Assembly: GCA_035527515.1 (NCBI GenBank)
Contig: DATLAJ010000058.1
Span: 1 to 33,491, forward strand
Length of the DNA: 33,491 nt
Direction: 5' to 3'
Source: a bacterium
Lineage (GTDB): Bacteria; B130-G9
The notes under the pieces were generated by a model. The model was not told where the DNA came from. It made no database searches and was given only the letters and a program-made list of their open reading frames with translations. A program made the position numbers and the translations under genes. This document shows positions 1 to 7,632 of this stretch, piece after piece. The stretch's first letter is position 1. The number at the start of each line of letters is the position of its first letter.

Positions 1-1
1 C

Positions 2-2317
2 GCGTCCGCACTTGGCTTCGATCTAACTGCCAGCACGCAGGTCATCGAGGAGGGTCTGTCAAGGCTCGAGAATGATGCGGCGTTCGATGCCGAGCATGTG
101 CCCTACATCTATCACCTCTTTGGCCTGAAGTTCCACGGCGATCCGCTGGCCGCTTTAGAGTCGAAGGCCATCAAGGATAACCTCTGGATAGCGATCAGGA
201 AGCTTTACGAGCGCTGGTCGGTCGAGAAGCCGCTGGTCTTGGCCTTCGAGGACATGCACTGGGCAGATGGCGGCACGATAGATTACCTCGAGTATCTGTC
301 TGATTTCGTCAGCGATTTCCCTGTCCTTATTCTTCTTCTATATCGGCCGGGCTACGAGCCGAAGTTCGCCCAAAGAGAGAGCGTCCCGTTCACGTTGCTT
401 GATCTTGGGCCACTGTCGGACGATGCAGAGAGCGACCTTCTGAGCTTCTACCTGGCGTCCGGCGACAAGGAGCAGGCGCTTCTCCGGCGCATTCGGAGAT
501 ACTCCGAGGGCAACCCGCTCTTCGCTGAGGAGTTCCTTCACCTCCTGTTGGAGCAGGCCAGGCTGAGGCTTGAGGATGGCAAGATGCACCTGACCGGCCC
601 GATAGAGAAGATGCCGGTGCCGACTGGCCTCTCGGGCGTCTTGGCCGAGCGGTTCGACCGGCTGGCTCGCGGCGATAAACGTGTGGCCTACTACGGCGCC
701 GTCATCGGCCGCTCCTTCCTTTATAGTCTCCTTTCAGACCTGCACGCGAGGCTGCACGGCTCGCCAGAAGTTCGAGGCGCACTAGGGACGCTGGTGAGCA
801 GAGAGATTATCTTTGAACGAGCCGTCGAACCTGAGCTGGAGTACATCTTCAAGCACGCTTTGACGCGGGAGATGCTCGTCTCGCGCCTCGTCGAGAGCCT
901 GCGCCGCGAGCTATCTAGGCTTATCGCGACGCGCATTAAGGAGCTCTTCAAGGACCGGCTGAATGAGTTCCACGGGACGCTGTCGGAGCACTACGAGATA
1001 GCCGGTGACGTGGGAAACGCCGCCCGACACGCCGCTTTCTGTGCCATCCACGAGCAAAAAGAGCAGCGAAACTTCGAGGCACTTGGCGCTTTCGAGCGTT
1101 TCGACCGGCTGGCGGGTGAACTCGGACGAGAGGTTCTGAGTGAAGATGAACAGGCCGAGCTGCTCAATTCGCGCATCCAGGTCGTTTGGGTATTCGGGCG
1201 CTGGGACGATGCCCTGTCTCTGTGCGACGAGCTAGCAATGCTAGAGAACGGCAAATGGCGCGCCAAAGCGCTCAATTCGCAGGCCTTGATCAAATATGAG
1301 ACCGGGGACTACGACGAATCCATCGCCCTCGCCAATCAGGCTCTCGAGATTGGCGGCAGAACGAGACGTGGCAAAGACCGGTGCCGGTCGATTACGTACA
1401 TCGGTAACGTCCGCTTGAACCAGGGCGATCCCGACGAAGCGATGCGCTGCTACGACGAGGCGCTTACGATCTATCGGGAGTTGGGCGACAAGAGCGGCAT
1501 CGCGATCGTCGTGGGCAACATCGGCCTCGTCCACACCAGCCGTGGCGATTACGACGAGGCGATGCGATATTATGACGAAGCGCTTTCGATCTTTCGGGAG
1601 TTAGGCGACAAGCACAGAATCGCGATCGTCGTGGACAACATCGGCCTCGTCCACACCAGCCGCGGCGACTACGACGAAGCGTTGCGATGCTATGATGAAG
1701 CCCTTGCGATGCGTCGGGAGTTGGGCGACAAGAGCGGCATCGGGAGGGACCTTGGCAGCATCGGCAACGTCCACTGGAACCGCGGCGATTACGACGAAGC
1801 GCTACGATATTTTGAGGAGGCGCTTTCAGTCTACCGGGACTTGGGCGGCAAAGCACAACAAGGGATCAATCTCAATAACATGGCGAGCGTTCATGCCGAA
1901 CGAGGCGACGTGGCAGAGGCGAAAGAGGCCGCGCTTGAGGCAGAGAACCTTTGGAGAGAGACTGGATCAGGCGGCTATGCCCCCGAAACGCTGTCAATCC
2001 TCTGTCGTGTAGCCGCGGCAGAGCGCGACTGGACAGCCTTCTCGTCATACGAGACTGAGGCCTTGTCTGTTTCAGAGGAGATAGGGAATCCGGAACTCAC
2101 CCTTCTCTGCCTACTCAACCTCGCCAGGGCGCACCTTCAGGTCGCAGAGTGGCACGACGAGCCTCAGGGCGATCCGCCGCCTCTTTCGCGGGATGATGCA
2201 ATCGCAAAGGCGACCGACTACGCCAACCAGGCCAAAGAGCTCGCCGCCTCCAAAGAGATGAAGGGCTACGTCAAGAAGGCGGATGCGCTGCTGGCCAGCA
2301 TCGACAAGCTCGGCTGA
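2..2317 (+). CDS. STAND/AAA-type ATPase with TPR repeats, 5'-truncated by the window edge
   Basis: The frame is open from base 2, so the gene starts outside the window; the GTG at 98 is only an internal codon. The visible part begins inside an AAA_16-like NTPase domain, recognised from the Walker B-type motif LVLAFEDMHWAD and the following LLLYRPGYEP and EGNPLFAEEFL segments, which are typical of the ATPase modules of large cyclase, kinase and LuxR/MalT-type regulators. After a helical linker come TPRs; at least four 40-residue units lie at bases 1381-1860 (consensus around GDYDEALRYYDEAL). No effector domain follows, so any cyclase, kinase or DNA-binding output must lie upstream. A role in signal integration is inferred from architecture, and the substrate is unknown. 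The ATPase-TPR layout recurs inside the giant kinase gene at 12248-17752. Confidence 0.85.
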   Translation, partial: ASALGFDLTASTQVIEEGLSRLENDAAFDAEHVPYIYHLFGLKFHGDPLAALESKAIKDNLWIAIRKLYERWSVEKPLVLAFEDMHWADGGTIDYLEYLSDFVSDFPVLILLLYRPGYEPKFAQRESVPFTLLDLGPLSDDAESDLLSFYLASGDKEQALLRRIRRYSEGNPLFAEEFLHLLLEQARLRLEDGKMHLTGPIEKMPVPTGLSGVLAERFDRLARGDKRVAYYGAVIGRSFLYSLLSDLHARLHGSPEVRGALGTLVSREIIFERAVEPELEYIFKHALTREMLVSRLVESLRRELSRLIATRIKELFKDRLNEFHGTLSEHYEIAGDVGNAARHAAFCAIHEQKEQRNFEALGAFERFDRLAGELGREVLSEDEQAELLNSRIQVVWVFGRWDDALSLCDELAMLENGKWRAKALNSQALIKYETGDYDESIALANQALEIGGRTRRGKDRCRSITYIGNVRLNQGDPDEAMRCYDEALTIYRELGDKSGIAIVVGNIGLVHTSRGDYDEAMRYYDEALSIFRELGDKHRIAIVVDNIGLVHTSRGDYDEALRCYDEALAMRRELGDKSGIGRDLGSIGNVHWNRGDYDEALRYFEEALSVYRDLGGKAQQGINLNNMASVHAERGDVAEAKEAALEAENLWRETGSGGYAPETLSILCRVAAAERDWTAFSSYETEALSVSEEIGNPELTLLCLLNLARAHLQVAEWHDEPQGDPPPLSRDDAIAKATDYANQAKELAASKEMKGYVKKADALLASIDKLG
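1381..1860 (+). repeat. Tandem 120-bp coding repeats (TPR units)
   Basis: Four consecutive units of exactly 120 nt encode 40-residue TPRs. Units are close at the DNA level: bases 1501-1560 and 1621-1680 differ at only about four of 60 positions, including silent ones. This suggests recent unit duplication or gene conversion rather than old, protein-level conservation. Confidence 0.8.
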
Positions 2318-2632
2318 TTTGGATTGCTTCGCCGCTCGGCTGATTTCATGGGCGAGACGCTCGACTGAAAGGCACGTTCGATAGCAGCGTTCTATCTGAT
2401 TGATCGTCCCTGCAAAAGCACGAGTTTCTTCTTGAGCAAAACCAAGACCCGGAGCCAACAACCCAACACTCCTTGATCAAAGAATAGGAAAACTCCTGGT
2501 TTCCCACCATGATCTCCGGGTGAGACTATCGCACTACACAAGTCGTGCCACACGCCGTAGTATTATGGAGGATTTGATGTAATTGCACGGGACTGATTGG
2601 GCTTGTGCGGCAGGTTAGAAACTCCTCAGATT
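2318..2632. other. Gene-free stretch with one copy of a short dispersed repeat
   Basis: No convincing gene on either strand and no clear terminator. Bases 2459-2498 match 30964-31003 at about 32 of 40 positions in the same orientation (shared cores CAACACTCCT and GAAAACTCCTG), so a fragment of a dispersed repeat family lies here. The minus-strand frame reaching 2461 overlaps the TPR gene and has no recognisable domain. Confidence 0.45.
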
Positions 2633-3175
2633 ATGGAAACGAGGCAATTGCCTGAGGCGCTAATACTATTGACCTCGGACGTTGGCCACTTGCAGGAGGC
2701 CATCGAGGGGACAGTTCGTCTAATCCCCGATGCGTCCATCACGCTAGTTGCGCAGGAGGACATCGCAACGGGGCTTCAGGGCTTCGACAGCGTAGATAAA
2801 ATGATCACAGCGCCTCGAGCAGGCTCACTGAGCTTCGGCCTCAGCCTTCCGTTTCTCAAGGAGCTGCGTTCACGACGCTATGACGTCTGTGTGCTGCTCC
2901 AGAAACAGAAGACCACCCGCGTCGGCATCAGGGCCATTGCGCTGGCATACATCGCGTGCTCCTCGAGGCGCCTGGCCCACATTTCGGGCGTGGGGCTTGT
3001 TCCATTCTCGAGGGCCGTTGCTGTGTCATTGGGACCGTCCTATCTTCTTCGAGGTCCTGGGGTCTTACTCGACAAGCTGCTCGCTATCCTGATACGGAAG
3101 GCAGCAGACCTCATCGTAGGGTTCATGCTGTTGAGGGATCGGCGCCGGTGCCGTCGGTCGAGGGGGTCTGGGTGA
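2633..3175 (+). CDS. Hypothetical protein, faintly glycosyltransferase-like, possibly truncated
   Basis: About 180 residues from the ATG at 2633; an in-frame upstream start exists at 2597. I do not recognise it firmly. The first ~110 residues alternate strand and helix (ALILLTSDVGHL, ASITLVAQED, SRRYDVCVLLQKQK), a pattern reminiscent of the N-terminal half of GT-B glycosyltransferases of the heptosyltransferase (GT9) type. The middle is hydrophobic. The last ~15 residues are an Arg-rich tail (RDRRRCRRSRGSG) unlike the rest, suggesting a frameshift or truncation near 3130-3140; another frame stays open to 3201. At this length it lacks the nucleotide-sugar-binding half of a GT-B enzyme, so it is either a fragment or a different fold. 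It sits upstream of the vor operon with 130 bp between. Confidence 0.4.
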   Translation: METRQLPEALILLTSDVGHLQEAIEGTVRLIPDASITLVAQEDIATGLQGFDSVDKMITAPRAGSLSFGLSLPFLKELRSRRYDVCVLLQKQKTTRVGIRAIALAYIACSSRRLAHISGVGLVPFSRAVAVSLGPSYLLRGPGVLLDKLLAILIRKAADLIVGFMLLRDRRRCRRSRGSG

Positions 3176-3305
3176 AGCGACTTCCGGCTGAACATTCATA
3201 GGCAACTTCGGCCTTCTCTAAGGAATCGTTCGGAGATTATGGCGAATATGCTATCTCATCTAAAAGCATTTGCCTTTCTTGCTGAATTATGTAAGGTCGG
3301 GAATC

Positions 3306-4019
3306 ATGGATGAGACTGTGCTCCGGGACAGGAAAAGGTTGACCGTTTTCGTGGGCGATTACGGGAGCGGCAAGACGGAGGTGGCACTCAACTTCGCTCT
3401 CGTGTTAAAGCGGCATGAGGAGCGGGTCAAGATCGTTGACCTCGATATCGTCAATCCATATTTCAGGACCCGTGAGGCGGCCGGCGTTCTTCTGGCGGCC
3501 GGCATCGAGCTCATAGCTCCGACCGGCGAGCAGACCTGGGCCGACCTGCCGATCGTCCTGCCCAGCGTCGCGGGCGCGGTACACGATGCCAGCGCCTCCG
3601 TCGTGCTCGATGTGGGTGGCGAGGCGGCCGGCAGCCGGGTGCTCGGCTCGCTGTTCGACAGTAAGGATGAGATTGATTACGATCTACTGGCCGTGCTCAA
3701 CGTCAATCGGCCCTTCACGGCCGACGTGGACAGCGCTGAGAGTGTCCTGCGGAAGATAGAGGATGCGTCCGGACTTCGGGTCACGGGGCTTGTGTCGAAC
3801 ACTCATCTGTTGGGTGGGACGACGCCGGAGATGGTGCTGACAGGCTACGAAGTTGCAGAGTCTCTTGCCAAGAGGCTGGATGTTGATGTAAGGTTCGTTT
3901 CTGTCGAGAAGTCGGTTGCCAAGGAGCTTCACAGGGCCTCTTTCTCGGCACCGATTTTCGTGATAACAAGATATGTCTTGCTGCCCTGGGAACTCACCGC
4001 GGCCGCGACAGCAGGATAA
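3306..4019 (+). CDS. P-loop ATPase (MinD/CobQ/ParA-like) heading the vor operon
   Basis: 237 residues from the ATG at 3306, preceded by AAGGTCGGGA; an in-frame TTG at 3270 is less likely. Walker A GDYGSGKTE lies at residues 17-25. KIVDLDIVNPYFRTREA follows at about 45-62, the nucleotide-switch region of SIMIBI-class (MinD/ParA-type) ATPases. Near the C-terminus, SVEKSVAKELHRASF is a further conserved-looking stretch. It ends 20 bp before the ferredoxin gene, so co-transcription with the 2-oxoacid:ferredoxin oxidoreductase is very likely. The role is not established: it could assist Fe-S insertion, complex assembly or cofactor loading. Those roles are inferred from operon position only. Identification of the ATPase fold is firm. 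Confidence 0.8.
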   Translation: MDETVLRDRKRLTVFVGDYGSGKTEVALNFALVLKRHEERVKIVDLDIVNPYFRTREAAGVLLAAGIELIAPTGEQTWADLPIVLPSVAGAVHDASASVVLDVGGEAAGSRVLGSLFDSKDEIDYDLLAVLNVNRPFTADVDSAESVLRKIEDASGLRVTGLVSNTHLLGGTTPEMVLTGYEVAESLAKRLDVDVRFVSVEKSVAKELHRASFSAPIFVITRYVLLPWELTAAATAG

Positions 4020-4039
4020 CGATACAAGAAGAGGGAGCG

Positions 4040-4261
4040 ATGACAGAGGTAAAGGCAAGACCAAGGGTGCAGATTGACAAGGATTGCTGCAAAGGCTGTG
4101 AATTATGTATCGGGGCGTGCCCGAAGGGGGTCCTGGCCATGTCCACAGAGATAAACTCAAAGGGCTACTTCTACGCTGAAGCGGTTCATCCGGAGAACTG
4201 CATCGGGTGCGCTCTGTGCGCGACTTCCTGCCCTGACGTGGCCATAGAGGTATATAGTTAG
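4040..4261 (+). CDS. 2[4Fe-4S] ferredoxin, delta subunit of 2-oxoacid:ferredoxin oxidoreductase
   Basis: 73 residues, with GAGGGAGCG just before the ATG as ribosome binding site. It carries two complete CxxCxxCxxxCP motifs: C17/C20/C23/C27 and C54/C57/C60/C64. These bind two [4Fe-4S] clusters that carry electrons from the thiamine diphosphate centre to free ferredoxin. Length and motif spacing match the separate delta subunit of four-subunit VOR/KOR/POR enzymes. The alpha subunit gene follows after 59 bp. Confidence 0.93.
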   Translation: MTEVKARPRVQIDKDCCKGCELCIGACPKGVLAMSTEINSKGYFYAEAVHPENCIGCALCATSCPDVAIEVYS

Positions 4262-4320
4262 GCTCGATTAGTTGTTCCTGGTTTCACAATAAACCCCTAA
4301 GGATAGAAAGGGTTAGCTAT

Positions 4321-5409
4321 ATGGCTAAAGTTCTGATGAAGGGCAATGAGGCGCTTGCAGAGGCGGCGATAATAGCCGGCTGCAAGCTCTTCTTTGGGTA
4401 TCCGATTACGCCGCAGAACGAGATACCTGAATACCTTTCGCGGCGGCTTCCGGAGGTTGGAGGCTGTTACCTCCAGGCGGAGAGCGAGGTTGCGGCGAGC
4501 AACATGCTATATGGTGCAGCTGGTGTTGGTGAGCGGGTTTTCACATCATCGTCCAGTCCCGGCATCAGTTTGATGTCCGAGGGCTTGTCCTACATAGCCG
4601 GGGCGCAGCTTCCTGTTGTGGTAGTGAACATGGTGCGGGGCGGGCCTGGACTCGGCGGCATACTACCAGCACAGTCGGACTATTTTCAGGCGACGAGAGG
4701 ATTAGGCCACGGCGATTTTAGGATACTGGTCTTGGCGCCCTCAACAGTTCAGGAGGGGGCAGACCTAATCATGGAAGCCTTCGATTTGGCCGACAAGTAT
4801 CGGAACCCAGTCATGGTTCTGGGCGACGGATTGATAGGTCAGATGATGGAGCCGGTTGAGTTTAAGGATAGGCCGAAGTCGAAGGACCTGCCGCCGAAGA
4901 CCTGGGCTGCGACGGGGCTTGTGCCAGGCAAGAAAAAAAGCGTCATCAACTCGCTGTACCTCGACCCATTGGAGCTCGAGGCGAACAGTTGGGAGCTCAA
5001 GGCCAAGTATGACGCCATGGCCAGGGACGAGCTTCGCTGGGAGCTGTTCAACTGCGAGAGCGACTACGACGTTCTCATCGTGGCTTATGGCTCCACGGCT
5101 AGAATATGCAAGACGACGATAGAGCTGCTCAAGAGACGAGGTGTTTCGGTAGGGCTTTTCAGACCGATAACGCTCTTCCCCTATCCCTACAAGCAGCTGT
5201 TTGACGCAGCGCAGAAGGCAAAAGCGGTATTTTGCGTGGAGATGTCCACGGGCCAGATGCTCGATGACGTCAAGATCGCCCTTGAGGGGTCGAGGCCAGT
5301 CCATTTCTACGGCCGGACTGGCGGGATAGTTCCTTCGCCAGAAGAGGTCCTGCGCCAGGTTGAAAAGATCATGAACGGTGAGGAGGTGGACAAGATATGG
5401 GAGAAATAG
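4321..5409 (+). CDS. vorB: 2-oxoacid:ferredoxin oxidoreductase alpha subunit, VorB type
   Basis: 362 residues, start supported by GAAAGGG 8-12 nt upstream. The N-terminal half has the signature of the alpha (pyrimidine-binding) subunit: MKGNEALAEAAI, FGYPITPQNEIPEYLSRRLP, LQAESEVAASNMLYGAAG, TSSSSPGISLM and NMVRGGPGLGGILPAQSD. These are the blocks used to name VorB (3-methyl-2-oxobutanoate dehydrogenase, ferredoxin). The C-terminal domain (from about residue 240) includes VAYGSTAR and GLFRPITLFPYP. With beta, gamma and delta partners it should oxidatively decarboxylate a 2-oxoacid to acyl-CoA, CO2 and reduced ferredoxin in the cytoplasm. Branched-chain 2-oxoacids are the best guess by similarity; 2-oxoglutarate is the alternative. 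Its 3' end overlaps the beta gene by 13 nt, implying translational coupling. Subunit letters vary between species. Confidence 0.93.
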   Translation: MAKVLMKGNEALAEAAIIAGCKLFFGYPITPQNEIPEYLSRRLPEVGGCYLQAESEVAASNMLYGAAGVGERVFTSSSSPGISLMSEGLSYIAGAQLPVVVVNMVRGGPGLGGILPAQSDYFQATRGLGHGDFRILVLAPSTVQEGADLIMEAFDLADKYRNPVMVLGDGLIGQMMEPVEFKDRPKSKDLPPKTWAATGLVPGKKKSVINSLYLDPLELEANSWELKAKYDAMARDELRWELFNCESDYDVLIVAYGSTARICKTTIELLKRRGVSVGLFRPITLFPYPYKQLFDAAQKAKAVFCVEMSTGQMLDDVKIALEGSRPVHFYGRTGGIVPSPEEVLRQVEKIMNGEEVDKIWEK

Positions 5410-6155
5410 TTTTCAAGAGGCCTGAATCGCTGCTGCCTGTTACGACTCACTACTGTCCGGGCTGCTCTCATGGGATAGTTCACAGGATCGTTGCGCAGTG
5501 CATCGACGAGCTCGGAATTCAGGAGCGCACCGTCGGCATCGCGCCGGTCGGCTGCTCGGTTTTGGCTTACAACTACTTCAACGTTGACTTCTTTGAGGCG
5601 TCGCACGGACGCGCCCCGGCGGTCGCAACTGGCGCCAAGCGTGCCCGTCCGGACCTGATCGTCTTCGCCTATCAGGGCGACGGGGACCTTGCCTCAATCG
5701 GGATGGCAGAGATAGTTCACGCCTGCAATCGAGGCGAGAAGATCACTGTGATCTTCATCAACAACACGGTATATGGGATGACAGGCGGCCAGATGGCTCC
5801 GACGACGATGCCAGGTCAGGTAACTACAACCAGCCCCTACGGCCGAGACGTGAACCTTATTGGGTGGCCGATTCGTGTGTGTGAGCTTCTCGCAAGCCTC
5901 AGGACCGAGGGGTACATCGCAAGGGTCTCAACGCACTCCGCGAGGGAGATTCTCAAGGCGGAGAAGGTGATTAAGAAGGCCTTCGAGCTTCAGGTGGCCA
6001 ATAGGTGCTTCGCGTTTGTGGAGGTTCTCTCCACCTGCCCAACCAATTGGGGCATGACGCCCATACAGGCACAGAAATGGGTGGAAAAAGTGATGGTGCC
6101 CTATTATCCGCTTGGCGTTTTCAAGAGCCCGAATGGTGATGAGGCCAAGAGCTGA
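5397..6155 (+). CDS. vorA: 2-oxoacid:ferredoxin oxidoreductase beta subunit (thiamine diphosphate-binding)
   Basis: 252 residues. The ATG lies inside the end of the alpha gene, with GGAGG about 10 nt upstream. The N-terminus has HYCPGCSHG (C20, C23) and later APVGCSVLAYNYF, the cysteines expected for the proximal [4Fe-4S] cluster; most relatives have GCGHG, so the Ser at that spot is a small variation. The thiamine diphosphate motif runs GDGDLAS through INNTVYGMTGGQMAPTT (about residues 93-132), binding Mg2+ and diphosphate. FVEVLSTCPTNWGM near the C-terminus is also typical. It forms the catalytic core with the alpha subunit. Unlike the tight alpha/beta junction, 388 bp separate it from the gamma gene. 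Confidence 0.93.
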   Translation: MGEIVFKRPESLLPVTTHYCPGCSHGIVHRIVAQCIDELGIQERTVGIAPVGCSVLAYNYFNVDFFEASHGRAPAVATGAKRARPDLIVFAYQGDGDLASIGMAEIVHACNRGEKITVIFINNTVYGMTGGQMAPTTMPGQVTTTSPYGRDVNLIGWPIRVCELLASLRTEGYIARVSTHSAREILKAEKVIKKAFELQVANRCFAFVEVLSTCPTNWGMTPIQAQKWVEKVMVPYYPLGVFKSPNGDEAKS

Positions 6156-6244
6156 TATACGGCTCTTAATCTGTGAAGATAGATCATTCTTCCCTTTCAG
6201 GGGAGTACGAAGTGGATACATATTGTTACAAGAAACAGGAGGGT

Positions 6245-6346
6245 ATGGGGGAGCGAATGCTCCGGAGCAGCGTCCATCTTGGGCAGCTTCTGCTGATTCA
6301 TTTCAGTGTCCAGTCACTTCGACTGAGAAAGGAGATTTGCCTATGA
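6245..6346 (+). CDS. Possible 33-aa leader-like ORF between beta and gamma genes
   Basis: The ORF starts at the ATG at 6245, just 2 nt after AGGAGG (6237-6242), which is closer than ideal; the in-frame ATG at 6257 is the alternative. The product (MGERMLRSS...KEICL) is basic, with a hydrophobic stretch LGQLLLIHF. Its stop overlaps the start of the next small ORF as ATGA (6343-6346), the arrangement seen in translationally coupled genes. I recognise no family. It could be chance, so confidence is low. Confidence 0.25.
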   Translation: MGERMLRSSVHLGQLLLIHFSVQSLRLRKEICL

Positions 6347-6516
6347 AGGTATCAAACAATACGGGCGCTCCCCAGTTGATTCTCAACTGGAAGCATCTAA
6401 TCCTGGTATTGTTACATCTTGGTGTTTTCATTCACTTGGTTTTGAGTCAAGAGTTGATTACAGCAGAGGTACGTGCCAGGGCGCTGCCCCATACTCTCCT
6501 GTATGAAAGGTCATAA
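6343..6516 (+). CDS. Small hypothetical protein with one hydrophobic segment, inside the vor operon
   Basis: 57 residues with a strong ribosome binding site (GAAAGGAG, 6-8 nt before the ATG). Residues ~17-36 (WKHLILVLLHLGVFIHLVLS) form one hydrophobic helix, flanked by an N-terminal polar stretch and a C-terminal charged tail with EVRARALPHTLLYERS. It could be a single-pass membrane microprotein. The stop lies 27 nt before the gamma subunit start, so it would be co-transcribed with the oxidoreductase. No known family comes to mind, and vor/kor operons do not normally carry such a gene. A spurious ORF is possible. Confidence 0.42.
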   Translation: MKVSNNTGAPQLILNWKHLILVLLHLGVFIHLVLSQELITAEVRARALPHTLLYERS

Positions 6517-6543
6517 CGCAGAAAAAAGTCAGGTGGGAGTCAA

Positions 6544-7077
6544 TTGACTACAGAGTTAATAGTGGCAGGTTTTGGTGGACAGGGGGTTCTCCTGTTCGGT
6601 AAGTTTCTGGCTCTCTCTGGCTTGAAGGAGGGCAAGGAGGTCGTTTGGATACCGTCTTATGGCCCCGAAATGCGCGGCGGGACGTGCAACTGCACGGTAG
6701 TGGTCTCAGACGATCCGATCGGCTCTCCGATCATCGATTCACCGAATACGGTCGTTGTGATGAACAAGCCCTCGTTGGCTAAGTTCGGACCAAGGGTCAG
6801 CCCTAATGGGCTTCTATTGATCAACAGATCGCTGATCGATACGACGTCGGACAGAACTGATATACGCATAGAGACCGTCCCGGCCAACGACATCGCGCTC
6901 GAGCTGGGCAACGGTAAGGCCGCCAATATGGTCGCGCTTGGCGCCTACGTTGCACTCACGAAGGTCGTCAAGCTCGACACCGTCCTGAGCGTTGTCGAGG
7001 AGAGCTTCGCCAAGAAAAAAGAGTTCCTCGACCTGAATATCAGCGCAGTGAAGAAGGGCTACGAGCTAGCCAGCTAA
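6544..7077 (+). CDS. 2-oxoacid:ferredoxin oxidoreductase gamma subunit
   Basis: 177 residues. The start is the TTG at 6544, chosen because AGGTGGGAG lies 4-12 nt upstream and the protein then begins TTELIVAGFGGQGVLLFGK, the expected N-terminus. Family marks are the glycine loop GFGGQGV (residues 9-15), SYGPEMRGGTCNCTVVVSD (about 39-57) and a C-terminal helix with AVKKGYELA. In four-subunit enzymes this domain binds CoA-related groups and completes the alpha/beta/gamma/delta set encoded from 4040 onwards. The weak start codon and the small-ORF insertion upstream may lower its expression relative to alpha and beta. No clear terminator follows; a palindromic repeat starts 83 bp downstream. Confidence 0.92.
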   Translation: MTTELIVAGFGGQGVLLFGKFLALSGLKEGKEVVWIPSYGPEMRGGTCNCTVVVSDDPIGSPIIDSPNTVVVMNKPSLAKFGPRVSPNGLLLINRSLIDTTSDRTDIRIETVPANDIALELGNGKAANMVALGAYVALTKVVKLDTVLSVVEESFAKKKEFLDLNISAVKKGYELAS

Positions 7078-7159
7078 GTAGGCGGTTGGCGGTTCACCGT
7101 GTAGGGCGGCCTTTCTAGCCTGTCCGTTGGCGGTTGGCCGTGTAGGACGCGGGCTTTCT

Positions 7160-7266
7160 GAGGCTGGGTCATAAGTCCGTTTTGCCTGTGTAGGGGCGAT
7201 TCACGAATCGCCCTCGTCTAATCCGATCGGGCACCTTATGGGCGGTTCGTGAACCGCCCCTACACG
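7160..7266 (+). repeat. Palindromic dispersed repeat, related copy inverted at 19858-19950
   Basis: The unit begins with a degenerate GAGGCTG...ATAAGTC end. It then has GTGTAGGGGC, a hairpin GGCGATTCACGAATCGCC, a unique spacer, a second hairpin GGGCGGTTCGTGAACCGCCC and a closing GCCCCTACAC. Bases 7160-7251 match the reverse complement of 19858-19950 at more than 90% of positions. Just upstream (7081-7159) are two imperfect copies of a GTTGGCGGTT...CGTGTAGG phrase. There is no coding capacity; it is probably a non-autonomous mobile or REP-like element. Confidence 0.85.
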
Positions 7267-7632
7267 ACGTCGATGTCCTTCTGAAGAACTGCGGGCCTTG
7301 CGGTCTTCTATTGGGTGATTCTCGTGTGCGAAGTTACGCCGAGCTCTTTTCTGGCCGCTTCTGTGTCCTCTGCTATATGCCGAAACTCGGAGACGAGTCC
7401 GTCCACAATCTTCGCGACATAAAGCCGTCTTTGGCGGATTTCATCTCCTCTCGACACCTGCTCGCACGAGCCGGTGGTTCTCCCGACAATGACAGCGGCG
7501 TTATCAACCAAATGGACGACTGGCCATTTGATCAGAATCCTCAATACACATTACGCTTGAATCTGCATAACAACGTCGCAAGAAGGTGCTTTCAAATGCA
7601 TGGACAGAGTCAGTGTCATCTGGGTTCGTTGG
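7267..7632. other. Gene-free stretch with only doubtful ORFs
   Basis: Nothing convincing is encoded. A minus-strand frame 7308-7544 (78 codons) ends with a charged, helix-like EFRHIAEDTEAARKELGVT segment that looks protein-like, but its first half does not and no ribosome binding site is evident. It may be a relic of a small gene, for example of an addiction module like the one next door. The plus-strand frame 7311-7715 runs antisense into the nucleotidyltransferase and looks random. Confidence 0.3.

Noticed and set aside
1464-1856. Arg/Cys-rich repetitive minus-strand frame
   Set aside because: It mirrors the 120-bp TPR coding repeats; its own repeat pattern is the reverse complement of theirs.
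1381-1860. Regular repeats as a CRISPR array
   Set aside because: Units are contiguous, 120 nt and in-frame TPR code; no short repeats with unique spacers.
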